In this document: in pieces, positions 24,180 to 36,560 of the stretch
How positions within the stretch are numbered: the stretch's first letter is position 1
Layout: each line of letters begins with the position of its first letter
Assembly (NCBI GenBank): GCA_948474755.1
Contig: CAOLHI010000398.1
Location: forward strand, 558,001-622,000
Length of the DNA: 64,000 nucleotides
Origin: Ctenosaura bakeri
Lineage: Eukaryota > Chordata > Lepidosauria > Squamata > Iguanidae
Reading direction: 5' to 3'
Notes under the pieces: model-generated
Seen by the model: only the letters and a program-made list of their open reading frames with translations
Told to the model about the DNA's origin: nothing
Database searches by the model: none
Position numbers and translations under genes: made by a program

Positions 24180-25679
24180 AAAAATGTGTACTATGGTTTC
24201 TATTGCAGGCTAGCATTTAGTAGTAAACATACTAAATGTTTAGTATAAATAATTTTTGAGAAATGTGAAAATAAAGATTTTAAAAAATCAACTGTGATGT
24301 TTACTTTTTGGTCCATGTAATTATAACTGTAACAAATTATTATTATAAATAAGTATCCAAAACATGACAGAGGTCTCCTTCGTTTGGTACCTAGAACATT
24401 GTATGAGCTGTGGACCCAATTCTTTAAAGGCATTTTGCAGATGACTCACTTTGGTCGCACAAAGTTCTTGTTTTGAATTCAGTAAGTGGTCTGTGAGTTA
24501 ATTTAACTTATGGACCTGGCAGTGTTTAAACGATTTAACACAATCAAAACTGTTCCCTTCTGAATCACAAAATACTATAGAAATAATGTGTTTGAAAAAG
24601 TAGGTTTTCTTCCTACCAGAAGAAACTAGGATTCCTTACGAGTAAAGGTAGATTGTCCTAAATAAGATAGATGTTATGCTGATTTTTACTGACTGATGCC
24701 ACATTCCAGGGCAGTTGTGTGAGGCAAGTTGTATGCGCAACTTTCTACATGTTGATTTTGAGCACTCCATGCTTTTTTGCAAGCATTTCTTTGAAGGCAT
24801 GTAAATTTCAATTTGCAGTTATACATGTACTCTTGATTAGCAAAACTACCATGCTGGACTGATTCTCAAAATTAGTTGCTCATGGGTTGTGTAGTGATGG
24901 AAGCAAAATATAAAGTAGGTGTTTGAGTAGAAGCTTCCAGATTTCACAGTGCCTCCTCCATTGATGTAACTAGATTTGTAACTAGGTTTGATTTGAGCCT
25001 GGGCTTGCATTGGCTCATATTGACTCACACTGTTAACACCATTCACAATCCTTCCTGTTACTTTCTCTTAGACTTCCTCAATGGTGGAAGAGAGATAATG
25101 ACAGCAATTGAAAACATTTTGTCTGCCATCATTTTTATTCCTTTCTTCCCTTCTCCCACTGCATCAGAGAATATTCAGTTCCCTTTGTCTGACAGCTAGA
25201 ATGATATAAAGAAGATCTGGAAAATATGGTTCTCTCAGCATGCTGAATCCATGGAGGGTGGGAGACAGAAGCCATCAGACAGAAGGAAGGAGAGAAGGAA
25301 AGCTTGCTGCCGTAATAATTGCCCTGTTGCCAGTTAATTTGAAGGCAGAAAGGTCATACGATTCATAAGAGTAGATGGTAATTACAATGGGAATCACAAT
25401 ATAGCTTAACCATTTATCCATTTTTTTCTTAAAAGAAAAAAATACAACCTCTTCAGCATCCTCCCCACATTAAACGTGTGCACACATATGTGTTTTGGAA
25501 TACTCAGAAGAAAGATAACCAAAAGTGGCATGTAGAAATTTAAATGAGCTTAGACAAGTTCATAAATGCCAAGTTTTAAGATAATGCTAACTGATCCAGA
25601 CTACCCTTTCATATTAGAAGGATGACTTGAGCTATATGCTGGAAAGAATGTTGTATATCATTTGATGTTCAACCATGGA
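24180..25679. other. Non-coding sequence, no gene seen
   Basis: AT-rich, with no exon-like or repeat-family signature recognised. Confidence 0.4.
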
Positions 25680-26333
25680 ATAAAGAGACCAGGCACAGAA
25701 GCTGGGTTAACTAAGGGCCACTTTATTTTCACCTGAACTGTGTTGACCCGAAAGATGCAAAGGGGGGAAGCAACCTGATATCGGTCCAGCTGATTCCAGG
25801 GTCATCTTGTGACAACCAGCTCCGCCTTCCCATGGGCAATAATACCTCAGCCCCAGGGGCAATCCAAATTGCTTGGTTTCTCCCCAGTCCAGCATAATGG
25901 AAGGTAACCTGGGGAACTCCCACCCAAGCCACAAGCTCCTAAAAGTGAGAGCCTTTTTCTCAGGTTAACCTCAAAAGTAGACTCCTCTCCTAAGCCTTTG
26001 GGATGTAGGGCCCTAAAGTGTGGGTTCCAGAGCCCTACTGTACACCAAAGGGGTGCCAAGAGGTGAAGTCTTATTCTCCCTTGTTACATGCCAAATGACC
26101 ACCTAGTTAAAGATACCACCCTGAGCCAATTTCCCCAAGTCTGTCAAGTATAGTGTAGAATAGACAGCCTGCACGGAAAAGAGAAAAAAATCCTATCCAG
26201 CCTCAAAATGACCAGATTAACTCACACTGCATTGAGGTAGAAGGGTGGGTCAAAGCCAAGAACAGAATGGCACATATAGGGGGGCAAACTGCTTAACCAG
26301 CTTGTTTGCCCCTATCATGGGTCCTGATCTGAC
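25680..26333 (-). mobile_element. Possible solo LTR, minus strand
   Basis: Read on the minus strand it begins TGTCAGATCAGGACCC at 26333 and near its far end has an AATAAA signal (TTTATT on plus, about 25722) followed by a T- and C-rich tail. Composition is unlike the AT-rich flanks. I could not find the second terminus or a target duplication, so it could also be a LINE 3' region. Confidence 0.35.
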
Positions 26334-28145
26334 ACTTGGCACCAATCAAATTTAACAACCTAGTCTTCTTCCAGGGAGACCATCAAAAGCCATGCATGTC
26401 CAGGTAAGTATTGTTTTAAACAGACAGCTGTCCATATATATTTCAGTGGAAAGAATCCCTCTGCACTCGGTTGCTCTTATTGTCAGGTATGCATGGCAGT
26501 TATTTTTGTTGAGAAAAACCTATTTCATAAGATCTAACCTTGCATGTCAGCAATATATTCCTATGGTGATGTCAGTATCATACTCTGTGATATTGTAAAA
26601 GCTGTAAAATCTTATAGATCTTATTGTTGTTATATTTTATAGATATCAACATCCTGCCTATATTAGTTTCATCACATTTTTTAATGTTGTAAAACAAATT
26701 GCATAAATGCTGAGAACCTTTTAGTGACATAGGTGTGACATAACACAGAGTTATGCATACATATGCCTGTTTCCAGGCAATGCTCAAGGAGCTATGCACT
26801 GGCTGAGTTGCAACATCCAAAAGAATGTACCCCCACAATGGCTGTCAGGTCCTGGGGGCACTACTATATCTGTATACTAATGGAGACAAGGAATGGAGGA
26901 AAGACGGGCAGAGAGCAACCAGGCAGTACACATCCAAGCAGAAGAGAATTCCACCAGTCAAATCACTTTTCAGTCTTGGCAATTTCAGGGCAGAATTTTA
27001 AATATGTACTTTTCTTTGGAAATTTTTTGGAAACACCTCTGTTTGGAAATTGGTGTGTGTTAATAGTTTCTTAAGTTATTTTCATTAACTCTTCTGTCTA
27101 TTTTTCCAAATTGAGTTCTAGAAAAAAAATGAATTCTTACCAAAGTTCTACTGTGTAATTTTAACTTAAATATATAAAACTTTTACATTTCTAAACTCAT
27201 GAAGTTTTTTTAAATAACCATTACCCCATGATGTGAAAATTAATATTAATGTGATAAATTATGCCACTTTAAAAATAGTTATGTTCACCACTCCAGTCAT
27301 ATTTAGAAAATTAAGTGCATTTTTTAATTGTTTGATGGCTTGCTGATATTAATGTTTTGCTCCCAGTTGAGAGGGACTGCAGTGATGAAAATAAAATCTC
27401 TGCTGCTTGTTTAATTGTACCCCAGGGTGGAGTTCTGAATGTGTCAAGAATGGAGAGAACACCAGCTTTAATAAGCATACAATGCAATTTAACAGTTCAT
27501 AAAACAGTAAAATTTAATCCCAGACTAAGAGATTTATTAAATCTCACTCAGCAAAATAGGATGTGGAATGTGAGAGTCAGAGAGAATTAAGAGAAATTAT
27601 TTCAGGGGCTATATATTTTATTACCTGGTTGGAGGTGCAGGGCTACTGGTTGCTTTAGGCTGTTTTCTTCTTAATTTCATACAGCTTTTCTAAGTGCCAG
27701 TAAACAAGTGTGTGCCACAGGAACAGAAGAAATATATTCATTTGTATTTTTTTTTTCCTGAATGCATTTTTATTTTTTTGCTTAACTAGAAATGGTTAAA
27801 GTAATTTAAGCATAGGGCACCAGAAAAATCTATACATTCTTAAGGGGTAACGATCATCTTTAGTATATTTTCTGCTTCCACTTAGTTAAACACACTAAAG
27901 TTAATTTGAAAGACCTCTGTTATGACTTCAGATTCAGAATAGACTGTTGGGCCTTATTGCGTGAAACAGTGTAGCATTGTTAGTAGGACACAACTGTTCT
28001 GGGGGCCTCTCCTTGCTGTAAGGAGCTGGATGATGGAGCCAAGAGAGGCCCCCAATATTTTTTCTATGAGAAGGAACACTGTGGGAAGACCAAAGCCACT
28101 CACAAGCAGCTGTGTTTGAAATGCAACCAGTCAATTCAGTTCACT
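26334..28145. other. Non-coding sequence, no gene seen
   Basis: Open frames at 26763 and 27357 have no recognisable domain and lack convincing splice sites. Confidence 0.4.
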
Positions 28146-28620
28146 GGCCCTTTTCACACGGGGGTAATAAAACGGTGCAGAGTGACCTCTAATGGAGGTC
28201 GTCTACACTGTGGAGTGGATTGGGGCGGACTACTTTAGTGTAGTTCCACACCCAAAACTGCTCTGAAGCGACTGGAAGTGGTGGCGCTGTGTGTTTTTTA
28301 AAAACCTCTTTGAAGAGGTTTTTAAAAAGCACGGAGTGTGCAGCCCCGTCGCAGCGCCCAGGGTAGATTTGCAGGCGTGCGCAAGTGCATGCCTGCAGAT
28401 CTGCCGGGGGCGGGCTTCTGGCTGGCGAGCTTCTCCGGTTGGTGGAGAGCCACCGCCAGCCGTAAGCCACCATTTTGGACGCTGCAGGACACCGCAGACA
28501 CCACAGGAGTGTGGAGCAGCAAACTTGCCCTGCTCCCCGTGGTGACGGACTTACCCGGCTGCCCGTAAGCTCCGTTTCTGCGCATTTCCCCTGTTTCTCC
28601 CTCCACGTGTGAAAAGGGCC
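28146..28620 (-). mobile_element. GGCC-terminal MITE, family 1 copy D
   Basis: A 475-bp unit, ends GGCCCTTTTCACACG and CGTGTGAAAAGGGCC. Interior order matches copy A (inverted relative to C). The central hairpin has a different sequence but is still self-complementary: TTTTTAAAAACCTCTT (28295-28310) with AAGAGGTTTTTAAAAA (28313-28328). The second stem is GCAGGCGTGC/GCATGCCTGC. Flanks ACT and TCT. Confidence 0.85.
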
Positions 28621-28621
28621 T

Positions 28622-29227
28622 CTCTCACACACACAGACATGGGGGGGGGATTATCTCAGTAATACATTCACAGAGCAATCTTCTACATTGCATCTTTAAA
28701 GCAAATGCCACTGAATCAAGTGGAGCTCACTTGCAGTTAGGCAGATGTAGGAAATATGTGTTTTGTTATGTATTTTTAATTAATTATTTAGCCCCAATAT
28801 GTCTGCCTTCTGGTGTTCAACTCTTTTAACAATGATTGTCTTTCTGTGGGTATATTGGAGGGTTTCACCCCTGCCATGACTCAACCTTGATTTTTTTTTA
28901 CTTCCTTTTTTTTTTACTAATTTGCTTCCTCCTTTTCTTTCTTGTACCTCCATTATCCTTCTCCTTGTACCCCCACAGTCCGGGGGTGCTCAGATTTTTA
29001 CAACACAACAGGCAGCTGGCTCAGGCAGCTTTTCTTCCTTTTCTTTGGAGTATTCGGAAAGAAATTTGTTTTTAGTATACAATACCACTACAGGTCTGTC
29101 TAGGGCAATTTTCAGCAGATTTTGCTCCTGCTTTCTTCCCAGTTGTGCTTTGAGGATGTTCTGGGTTGGCTAGAAGGCCATAGAAAAGGACTTGGAGGTC
29201 ATACAGGCTGCACTTTCCTTACCCTTA
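28622..29227. other. Non-coding, pyrimidine-rich in part
   Basis: A T- and C-rich patch (about 28880-28980) gives hydrophobic-looking frames that are compositional. No gene seen. Confidence 0.4.
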
Positions 29228-29269
<42 letters not shown>

Positions 29270-29271
29270 GT
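29228..29271. repeat. TGT trinucleotide repeat (SINE tail)
   Basis: About fourteen TGT units. This is the expanded ACA tail of the minus-strand SINE. Confidence 0.95.
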
Positions 29272-29379
29272 GCTTTCAAATTGTTATGGCAACCTTAAGG
29301 TAAACTGTCATGTGGCTTTCTTGTCTAAATTTGTTCAGAGGGTTTGCTTTTGCCTTCCGTTGAGGCTGAGGGTGTGTGA

Positions 29380-29635
29380 GCCTTGGTTACATGCCAGTAC
29401 TGCAGCCACAAAGTTGTGAGCTCGATCCTGTTGGGCTCCAGGTTGACTCAGCCTTCCATCCTTCCACAGGTCAGTAAAATGAGTACCCAGCTTGTTGGGG
29501 ACAATTAGCTAACACATTGTAGACTGATTAGGGATCACTTAGCTGATAAGCGGTATAGAAATACACATGCTATTGCTATTGCTATTGTCCACACAGGTTT
29601 CTATGTCTACACCTGTCCACACACAGGTGTGGGAA
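29380..29635 (+). mobile_element. Second tRNA-type SINE nested in the Sauria SINE
   Basis: GGTGTGTGA occurs at both edges (29371-29379 and 29636-29644), a clean 9-bp target duplication inside the host SINE. The insert has a B-box-like GAGCTCGATCCTG, then CAGGTTGACTCAGCCTTCC, GTAAAATGAGTACCCAGC, ACACATTGTAGACTG and AGCGGTATAGAAATAC, ending in a GCTATT repeat followed by about 48 bp of extra sequence. The GCGGTATAGAAAT tail recalls L2-type ends. A relative of its 3' half occurs at about 39820. Confidence 0.8.
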
Positions 29636-29740
29636 GGTGTGTGACTTGTCCAGCAGGTTTCTATGGCTGAGCAGGGATTCAAGCCCTGGTGTCCAGAGTC
29701 ATAGACAGGCACTCAAATCACTACATCATGCTGGCTCTCA

Positions 29741-29859
29741 AAAGCCTACAACACCTAGTATTCCTAGGCATTCTCCCATCCGAGCATTAACCAGGCTTGA
29801 CTCTGCATAGCTTCGAAGATCAGGCAAGACTGTGTATGTTGAGAGTGGTATGGCCCTAG
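29741..29859 (-). pseudogene. 5S rRNA-like sequence (SINE head)
   Basis: On the minus strand it reads GGGCCATACCACTCTC to GTAGGCTT over about 119 nt, the length and order of vertebrate 5S rRNA, including regions matching box A (AGCTATGCAGAGTC) and box C. Substitutions are scattered. It is joined directly to a SINE rather than standing in a 5S array, so it is a retroposed derivative and not a functional rRNA gene. Confidence 0.85.
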
Positions 29860-30120
29860 GTATAGTCAGCTAAAATCCTATCAAGAGTTCTGACTAAAGC
29901 AGATTAAACTGAATCAGCAAAATGGAATAACTGTAGACTTATAATGCCCCATTGATTATATGGCCCTGCTGAACATTAGTTGGGTAACAATTGGATCTAC
30001 ACCTGTGAATGGTATTACCTTAGTTTCTAGCATATTGTTCAGGGGGAAAAACATGTTTTACTTCTGAAGAAAGATTAAAACTATTAATCTGGAGTTTTAA
30101 AGACCAAAAAGTTAAACATT

Positions 30121-30575
30121 GGCCATTTCTGCATGGGTTGAAGGAATCGCCCCGTGACGTTACTTACTGGACTTCTTGGCTCCCCAGTCTGGTCTAGCTG
30201 CTCCGGAGCAGTGTGTGCTCATCGATACACACTGCTCTGGTGTCCCAAATGGCGGCTTCCAGTTGGTTGAGGGTCTCGACCAACTGCTGAAGCTCGCCAG
30301 CCTAAAGCCCATCCCCGGCAGATTGCAGGCTCGCGTTGGGGCGAGCCTGCAAATCTGCACAGGGGAGCAGGCTCGCACTGGCACGCTCCGTGCTTTTGAA
30401 AGACTTGTTTTTAGCAGTCTTTCAAAAGCACGCTGGACGACCACTTGGGGTCGTTCCAGAGCGGGCTGAGGTGTGGATCTATGTTAAGTAGGTCCGATCC
30501 CGTCTACTCCCAGGTGCAGATGTCCTCCCTGGAGGACGCTGTGCCCCATTTTAAAAACCCCATGTGGAAATGGCC
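30121..30575 (+). mobile_element. GGCC-terminal MITE, family 1 copy E
   Basis: A 455-bp unit with ends GGCCATTTCTGCATG and CATGTGGAAATGGCC and a perfect ATT duplication (30118-30120 and 30576-30578). The central hairpin TGCTTTTGAAAGACT (30391-30405) pairs perfectly with AGTCTTTCAAAAGCA (30416-30430), with a compensatory change from copy C. The second stem is GCAGGCTCGC/GCGAGCCTGC. Confidence 0.88.
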
Positions 30576-30578
30576 ATT

Positions 30579-31555
30579 ATGTAGGATGAGGTGGGTAGGA
30601 GAATGTATGGCTCTTGCAACCAAAATGGATACTTTCTTCAACTTCACAAAGTTGTGTGGGAATCAACTATAGTTCATAGCAGTTCTTGCTAGCAGAACTA
30701 ATCTGCAGGACCACATGATTCCCGTCCCTATTTTAGACTATGGAAAGGAAAGGAAGAGGGCTTCCTTCAGTGTCTTCTGTGTCCAGCTTCTTCTATTGCC
30801 ACTCAATTAACTGTGGCAATGTCTGGCAATGGCTGGAAACACACTGTTTCTTTATTTGCAAGTGTGATTTTTTTTATCCCTCTTGATAATATAGCTGTAG
30901 CTATTTTGAGTATGTACAATATGGTTATAAAGCTAACAGATGCCTCTTGTCTCTGAAACGAAAGGTGGAAAGTCATATCATGCCTTCCTCCACAAGCCAG
31001 CACCATTTTTTTTAACAAAATCTTTGTTACCTTTCAGTCTGTTTTGTAATGCTTTATACGGTACCGGCAAAATTAAACTATTTAGAAGATTCTGACAAAC
31101 TGCTCTGCACAGGTGAACATCCCACATGTATGAATGCTCAGAAGACCACAGTAACAGGCAAATGAACTGCCTTTTCAGGCACACTTATGGGGCAGGAACT
31201 GCCTTGGTATTCATTCTGGGCACTGAGCAGAGGGCTGATGTCCATGTTGGTTCTGCTGAATTTCATAGTAAGCTTCAGTGCTATCAGCCATGGCATCCTA
31301 CTGTTTTATGACAGTGTTTTATAATGACTCCAATCTTTCTTGGAACGTTAATTCGGAAGGTGTTGCTAGGGAATTCCCTTTCAGTGCTTTGGCCTTCTGT
31401 CTATAGTGTTCTCTGAGTTTCATCTTGTCCTCTAACTGTTTAACATAGTACATGAAACAACTGCTTGTTGATGACACCTGATTCTACATCTCCTTCTTAG
31501 CTAAATCTAAGAAATATGCTCTGATTTTAAACTAATGTCTAATATCAATGTCTGA
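30579..31555. other. Non-coding sequence, no gene seen
   Basis: No domain-bearing frame or repeat head was found. Confidence 0.4.
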
Positions 31556-31653
31556 TCAGCGGTTTTCAAATTTTGGTCCTCAAGATATCTGGGGGTTTCA
31601 CTCCAAAAATTCATGATCATTGGTCTCACTGGCTGAGATTTCGAGAGATGAAG

Positions 31654-31684
<31 letters not shown>

Positions 31685-31745
31685 CCACCACCACCACCAC
31701 CACCACCATCATCATCTGGAGACCATAGACTGAGAAGCAGTGAGC
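31556..31745. mobile_element. hAT-like MITE holding an ATC/ACC repeat
   Basis: Starts CAGCGGTTTTCAAATTTTGG and ends GACTGAGAAGCAGTG, inverted ends of the CAGTGGTTCTCA type. The middle is replaced by an ATC run then an ACC run (31654-31715). The Asp- and Gly-run peptide predicted on the minus strand is a by-product of the repeat. Confidence 0.55.
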
Positions 31746-31878
31746 TAGATGACAACAAACAAATTAAAGCTTAATGCAGACAATACAGAGGTGGTTCTTG
31801 TCAGTAAAAGACTGATCAGGGAACTTCTATTGAATGGGACAGAACTTGGAAAATTACTTTTAAGCTTGGTATAATGAT

Positions 31879-32080
31879 GCCCATTTCTGCACTGCAGTGT
31901 TATAGTGCTGTTATTCCACTTTCAACATCCCATGGTATCCTGGGATTTGCAGTTTAGGGAGAGGCATTTAGGATTCTCAGCCAGAGAGCTCTTTGGCATC
32001 AGTAAACTACAAACCACATAATTCCACTGGATATTGAAAGTGGAATAGTAGCATTATAACAGTTTAGTGCAGAAATGGCC
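31879..32080. mobile_element. GGCC-terminal hairpin MITE, family 3 copy ii
   Basis: Ends GCCCATTTCTGCACTGCAGTG and TTTAGTGCAGAAATGGCC. Halves are inverted copies around CATTTAGGATTCTCAGCC. Flanks GAT/AAT are an imperfect duplication. Confidence 0.8.
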
Positions 32081-33600
32081 AATATGTTGAATCCATATAT
32101 AACTAAGCAGTGCTAAAGTGATCCTCTAATTCTTATACTCAATGGAAGGATGATTCTCTTCAGTATGTAATTACATTTATTCATCTTAAAAATAAACTTC
32201 CAAGATCTGATGGGTCAGTTCTAGATTCAACTCTGAATATGGATTTCCACATTTTTGCAAATGAAGCAAAGATATAATTCCATTGTTTCAGCAGCTTTAA
32301 TGGGTAATGGTATCTTTCTGGGCACAGTGGGGAGATCACAAAGGGAACATGCTCCTCTCCTTTCTTTAGTTAGCTTAGCTGTATTTATTTACAACTTGTA
32401 AAACTTAACATTAAATTCTAAATTATTAGGTACTTCTCCTCGGAAGTTTAAAGGAATTAAAATTTTAAAGGAATTAAAATTTAAAGGTTTTAAAGTTTTA
32501 AGTTTAAAGGAATTAAAATTATTTGTGAGCTCTTCCCTGCTGCTCTCTGTGGAAAAAGTCTTCTACTACTTTCACAGTTACCTTGGAAACAGCTACAAGT
32601 GTGCGTATGCTTAGTGATAGTTTCATTTCAAAATGCAGCCCTGGGATTGGAGTCCAAGGCCTACAAGCAGTGATAAAATTCTTTGTGAAGTGTTTACTTT
32701 TTTACTCTAGGGAAAACCTCTTTCTATATAGTCTGGGTGGGATACGGCAAGTGAATGACTTTTCACAGAAACAACAGCTGGAAGACTGTTTCCTTTTTTG
32801 GAATGGAGCAGGGGCAAGTACTATTGACAAATATTTAACATGATCCAGCATGGCTTCTGCTCAGATAGTAAGAGGCCAGTCCAGTCCATTTTCACTTAGG
32901 TCCTAAACCTTTAGGCAACATTTGTAAATCCAAAGGGTCATGGCTTCCATTGCTTTTACCTTGTGAGATACACATACGCACTTGGACTAGGAAGATTTTG
33001 GTAAACACAATTGTTCAAAGGAAGGAATTACACCTATGATACTGAACACAAGTAAATGAAACAATTTTGTGGTTTGTGCATTTATTTGTTTTGGAGGATT
33101 AATGGAAATGCCAATAACTTACACTTTCTTGGCAGAGATGGAAGAAATGTGCAGACATAGTTGGGAGAATCAAGGATGCTATATTTGGGATGAATATGTT
33201 CGGGATCTCCCCCCCCCCACAAGAGAAGCCTTTTCATTTTGATACTAACCAAAAACAGGGAGTGCATATCCCCTTAGATAGTGCAAACCCTAAGTTGTGG
33301 ACCATTGTTCTGAAAGTAACAGATGGTAGAGCGGTAGACCTAGGTAAGTAATCTGTAAAGTTTCATTGAGATGTGGACAATGAGCTATATAAAACTGTGA
33401 GACCTAAAGACTGGCGCATATCTGAGCCAAAGAAGAATTATTTTACCAGACTGCTTTGTATTTTTATTTCCTCTTGCTAATATTCCTCCAGAGTCAGACA
33501 TATTTGGAAGTAAGCTATTACCCCATGATTATTTTGAAATGAACTCTGCTTATTTCCAAGTCAGGTCACCAAAAGTTGAGAGTGATGGGGTTTTGGACAT
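32081..33600. other. Non-coding, with an AT-rich tandem patch at 32445-32521
   Basis: Units resembling AAAGGAATTAAAATT recur about four times at 32445-32521. The frame at 32583-32843 shows no known domain. No exon could be supported. Confidence 0.4.
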
Positions 33601-33602
33601 TG

Positions 33603-33790
33603 CAAGTTTGTAGTGTTTTGAGTGTTGGACTGCAACCCTGCAGGCCAGGGTTTGATTCCCTGCTCAGCCATGAAAACCCGCTGGGTGACTTTGGGTGCCT
33701 CGTACACTCTCAGTCCCAGAAAACACTGTGATAGGTTCACCTTATGGCTGCCAGAACTCAGAAACAATTTGAAGCCCCATAACAATAACA
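33603..33790 (+). mobile_element. Sauria-type SINE
   Basis: tRNA-like head TGTAGTGTTTTGAGTGTTGG, B box GGTTTGATTCC, CCCGCTGGGTGACTTTGGG, then a decayed end AATTTGAAGCCCCATAACAA. More diverged than the copy at 48589. Confidence 0.82.
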
Positions 33791-34470
33791 AGCTTATATA
33801 CCCTGCTTCGGATGTTTTAGTTTGTGTAGTAAAACAATATGCAAAGGAGACCCTACTCACTAATTTCTGTACCATTCTGAATGAAGGTATACAGGAAGAT
33901 TTTTCTTGTGGCAAGCTGCATGCACTTAGAAAATTGCATATAACTGAGAATTCCAGCTGTACATGGTTTCCATAATCTGCCTCCAAACTGTTGGCTTTGA
34001 AACCTGAAGGACAGAAGTGAAGCTATTGGGGATGGGTGCATTAGAGAATGGGCTAGAATATTTGGTTCTGGCCTCCTTGTACGTATGGTATGAACACATG
34101 AAAGGAAAGTCTCTAAAGGAGTATTTAGGGTGTTTTTATAATGAATGCAGAGTATATAACTTATTCTGATCATATTACATATTACATATCATGCACTACC
34201 TCCTTACGGACAGATTTATAGAAATGATATATAATTTCTGCAGTACAAGGAAAATATTGAAGTAGAAGGAGAAGAATGCAGTTGTCAGTTCTGTTGTTTT
34301 TTTTAAAATCATCATAATAAATAATTTTAAAAAGAGAAATTATAAATAATTTTAAAAAGAGGGAAACAAGACAATATAAAAAGTGTCTTAAAATTAATTA
34401 TGTAAAATGATTTAAAACTGGTGACGTATACAACTCAAATACTGGGCACTTTAGAAAATCTTATTTGTTT
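33791..34470. other. Non-coding, short tandem duplication near 34320
   Basis: TAAATAATTTTAAAAAGAG occurs twice at 34320-34365. Nothing else was recognised. Confidence 0.4.
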
Positions 34471-34640
34471 ATTTAATTTATGCCCCTCTTTTTATTTACC
34501 ATTTCTCTCATATGGGACCCAAAGTGGTTTACAAAATATATGAAAGCAGTATAACTAAAACAGTCTGAAATGCAAAGCTTTAAAAAGCATTAAATATGAT
34601 CTACTTAAAAACATTAATATAAAACAGTTAAAAACATGTC
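34471..34640 (-). mobile_element. LINE-like (L2/CR1-type) 3' tail fragment
   Basis: The plus-strand order TTTATTTAATTTATGCCCC, CATATGGGACCCAAAGTGG, TTACAAAATATATGAAAG is the reverse of the widespread reptile LINE tail that reads CCACTTTGGGTCCCATATG. Only the last 170 bp or so remain. Confidence 0.5.
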
Positions 34641-36355
34641 ATATCTTCTTACACATTAAGAACCAACATACCTGATTCAATGTGTATCTTAAAAACTATC
34701 AGAGAACTCTCTGTAATTAACCCACTCTCATATTAACCTCTGTTTTTGAAATATTTGCTAGAGGAGAAACTGTTGTTGAACCAGAATCTATCTGTGCTCA
34801 TAAAACTGAAATCATAGTTTTAAATCCATGCTCTGCTTGCTTAACTTGACTTCATTAAAAAGTTGTCCCCACAAGTGTCATGGTAATGCCATCCCCCAAC
34901 AGTTAAGGAACCTTTATTAGTTTCACTTGGATCACTGGAGGACTGGTCTTCAATGTCCAGCTTTTTAAGATTTTTTTTTTAAAAGACCAATCTTTGTGTA
35001 CCTGACATAACTATTTACAGGTGAATATCATATAGGAAGTAAGGAGAAAACCATTTATTACAGCTTCAGGTAATTCCAGCGGACAAGGAACTGGCAATTC
35101 CTGAGATTTCACTGGATATACTCCTGAAAAACACCATGACCTTGTAAAATCCCTTCCTCCAGATCTCCACTCTTTATCCCTTATTCTACATCTTCCTCTC
35201 TAAAGTTATAATCCACCAAAGAGGTGGGAAAATTGATTTTTGATTGATTTTTGGGTTTGTGGCATGCTAAAACCCATTATCAGAGGAGCAAATGTTGCTT
35301 CTTTTTCGAAACCAATAGAAGATTAGACAATGGATCGGTGATGACTGTAACTTTCTAGTTGTGTAAGTCTTTTCTGAGACAAAGGTCTCTTGAAATCAGC
35401 TGCCAAAATGAAAGAATGGAGCTTTCTTTGTCCAAGCTGCACAAGCCAGCTTCCTTCTTCAGATTCACAGGGAGAAATGATGTCGAATGAAGCTCATTTA
35501 TCAGTTTGCATTACCTCTTCGGTTGACTTTATGGCAGCATTCATTTTGCTCAATTGTCCAGTACTCTAATCACGCATAGAATCCAAAAGGTGCATGGATC
35601 TTTACTTCTAGACATGGTAAACTCTGAGTCTTTGCTTAAGGAAGTGAAAAAGTTACTTCCCTAGCTGAAGAATTCACTTATTTTCCTCCTGTTCTATTTT
35701 TAATGTGGTTTCCTGCATTCATTAGATCTTAAGATATTCAGTGGTACCAGATTGCTCTTTAGAGGAAACAGCTGAATGGACAGTATACCAACAATCACAA
35801 ATTTTAGTAACAAGGTCTTTTTCTGCTGTTATTCAGAAACAATGGCCATGATGAGGTTAAGTTAAGCTTAAGTCACTTCAAACTAATGAATGAATTATTT
35901 CATATATTGACCTGCTGCAGTGCCATCTTGTGAATGGTGAACATATGTCTATTATTTACAATTAAATATTCTTTGATTTTTAATGCAGTTTCCCTAATTT
36001 TGGTAACTACCAATCTAAAAGTAGTAGTTTTCTTATTTTCAGTTCCTAGAAAATACAATTTAATCTCTTTTAGTATGAAAATATCTACAGCTAGGCCTGA
36101 CCTAATGAATAATACTCATATGTCATAAGTGAGAAAAGTACAGCCTATGGGCTGTGTATAGTATTCAAGGCCTTTGGGTGGTTAGTTTTTTTGTTAAAAA
36201 TGGTCCTCTGTGTCTCCTAGGAGGTATGGAGGGGAAGGAAGAGGTGGGTAATTGGATTATATTTTTGCTCCACTAGGCAGTTTTTGGCCCAGAAGAAGCT
36301 TTATTTTTGCTAAGTAGGAAATAAACTGGAAGACACCATCCAGATTGGTTCCTGT
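34641..36355. other. Non-coding sequence, no gene seen
   Basis: AT-rich. I found no repeat family or exon signature. Confidence 0.35.
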
Positions 36356-36356
36356 T

Positions 36357-36541
36357 ACCCTTTCACACTATGCAGCTATAATTTTATGATTTGACTTCAA
36401 CAGTCCATGATTGCATCCTATGGAATTTTGGGCTTTGCAGTTTGATGAGGCACTGGGTCTTTCTGGTTGAGAGGTCTAAATATCCCTCATGAAACTGCAA
36501 ACTCCATAATTCTATGGGATAAAATCATAACAATTAAAGTA
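36357..36541. mobile_element. Probable decayed hairpin MITE, family 3 copy v
   Basis: ACCCTTTCACACTATGCAGC at the left, and GCATCCTATGGAATTTTGGG with GAAACTGCAAACTCCATAAT in the interior, match family 3 words. The right terminus is not clear and may be disturbed by the LTR inserted just downstream. Confidence 0.5.
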
Positions 36542-36560
36542 TAATCAAAATGCTGTAACT

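Larger units (their letters stand above)
29228..29859 (-). mobile_element. Chimeric 5S-rRNA/Sauria SINE with nested SINE
   Basis: Read on the minus strand, a full-length 5S-rRNA-like segment (29859 to 29741) runs straight into the tRNA-like head of a Sauria SINE (GAGAGCCAGCATGATGTAGTG), then its body and an ACAACA tail (29271 to 29228). A second SINE interrupts the body at 29380-29635. Chimeric 5S-Sauria SINEs have, to my knowledge, been described in anole lizards. Both parts carry Pol III internal promoter types. Confidence 0.85.

Noticed and set aside
29741..29859. Functional 5S rRNA gene
   Set aside because: It is diverged, single, and fused to a SINE.
33561..33986. 141-codon minus-strand frame and its plus-strand partner
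   Set aside because: Much of both frames crosses the Sauria SINE; SINEs of this type give recurrent false frames.
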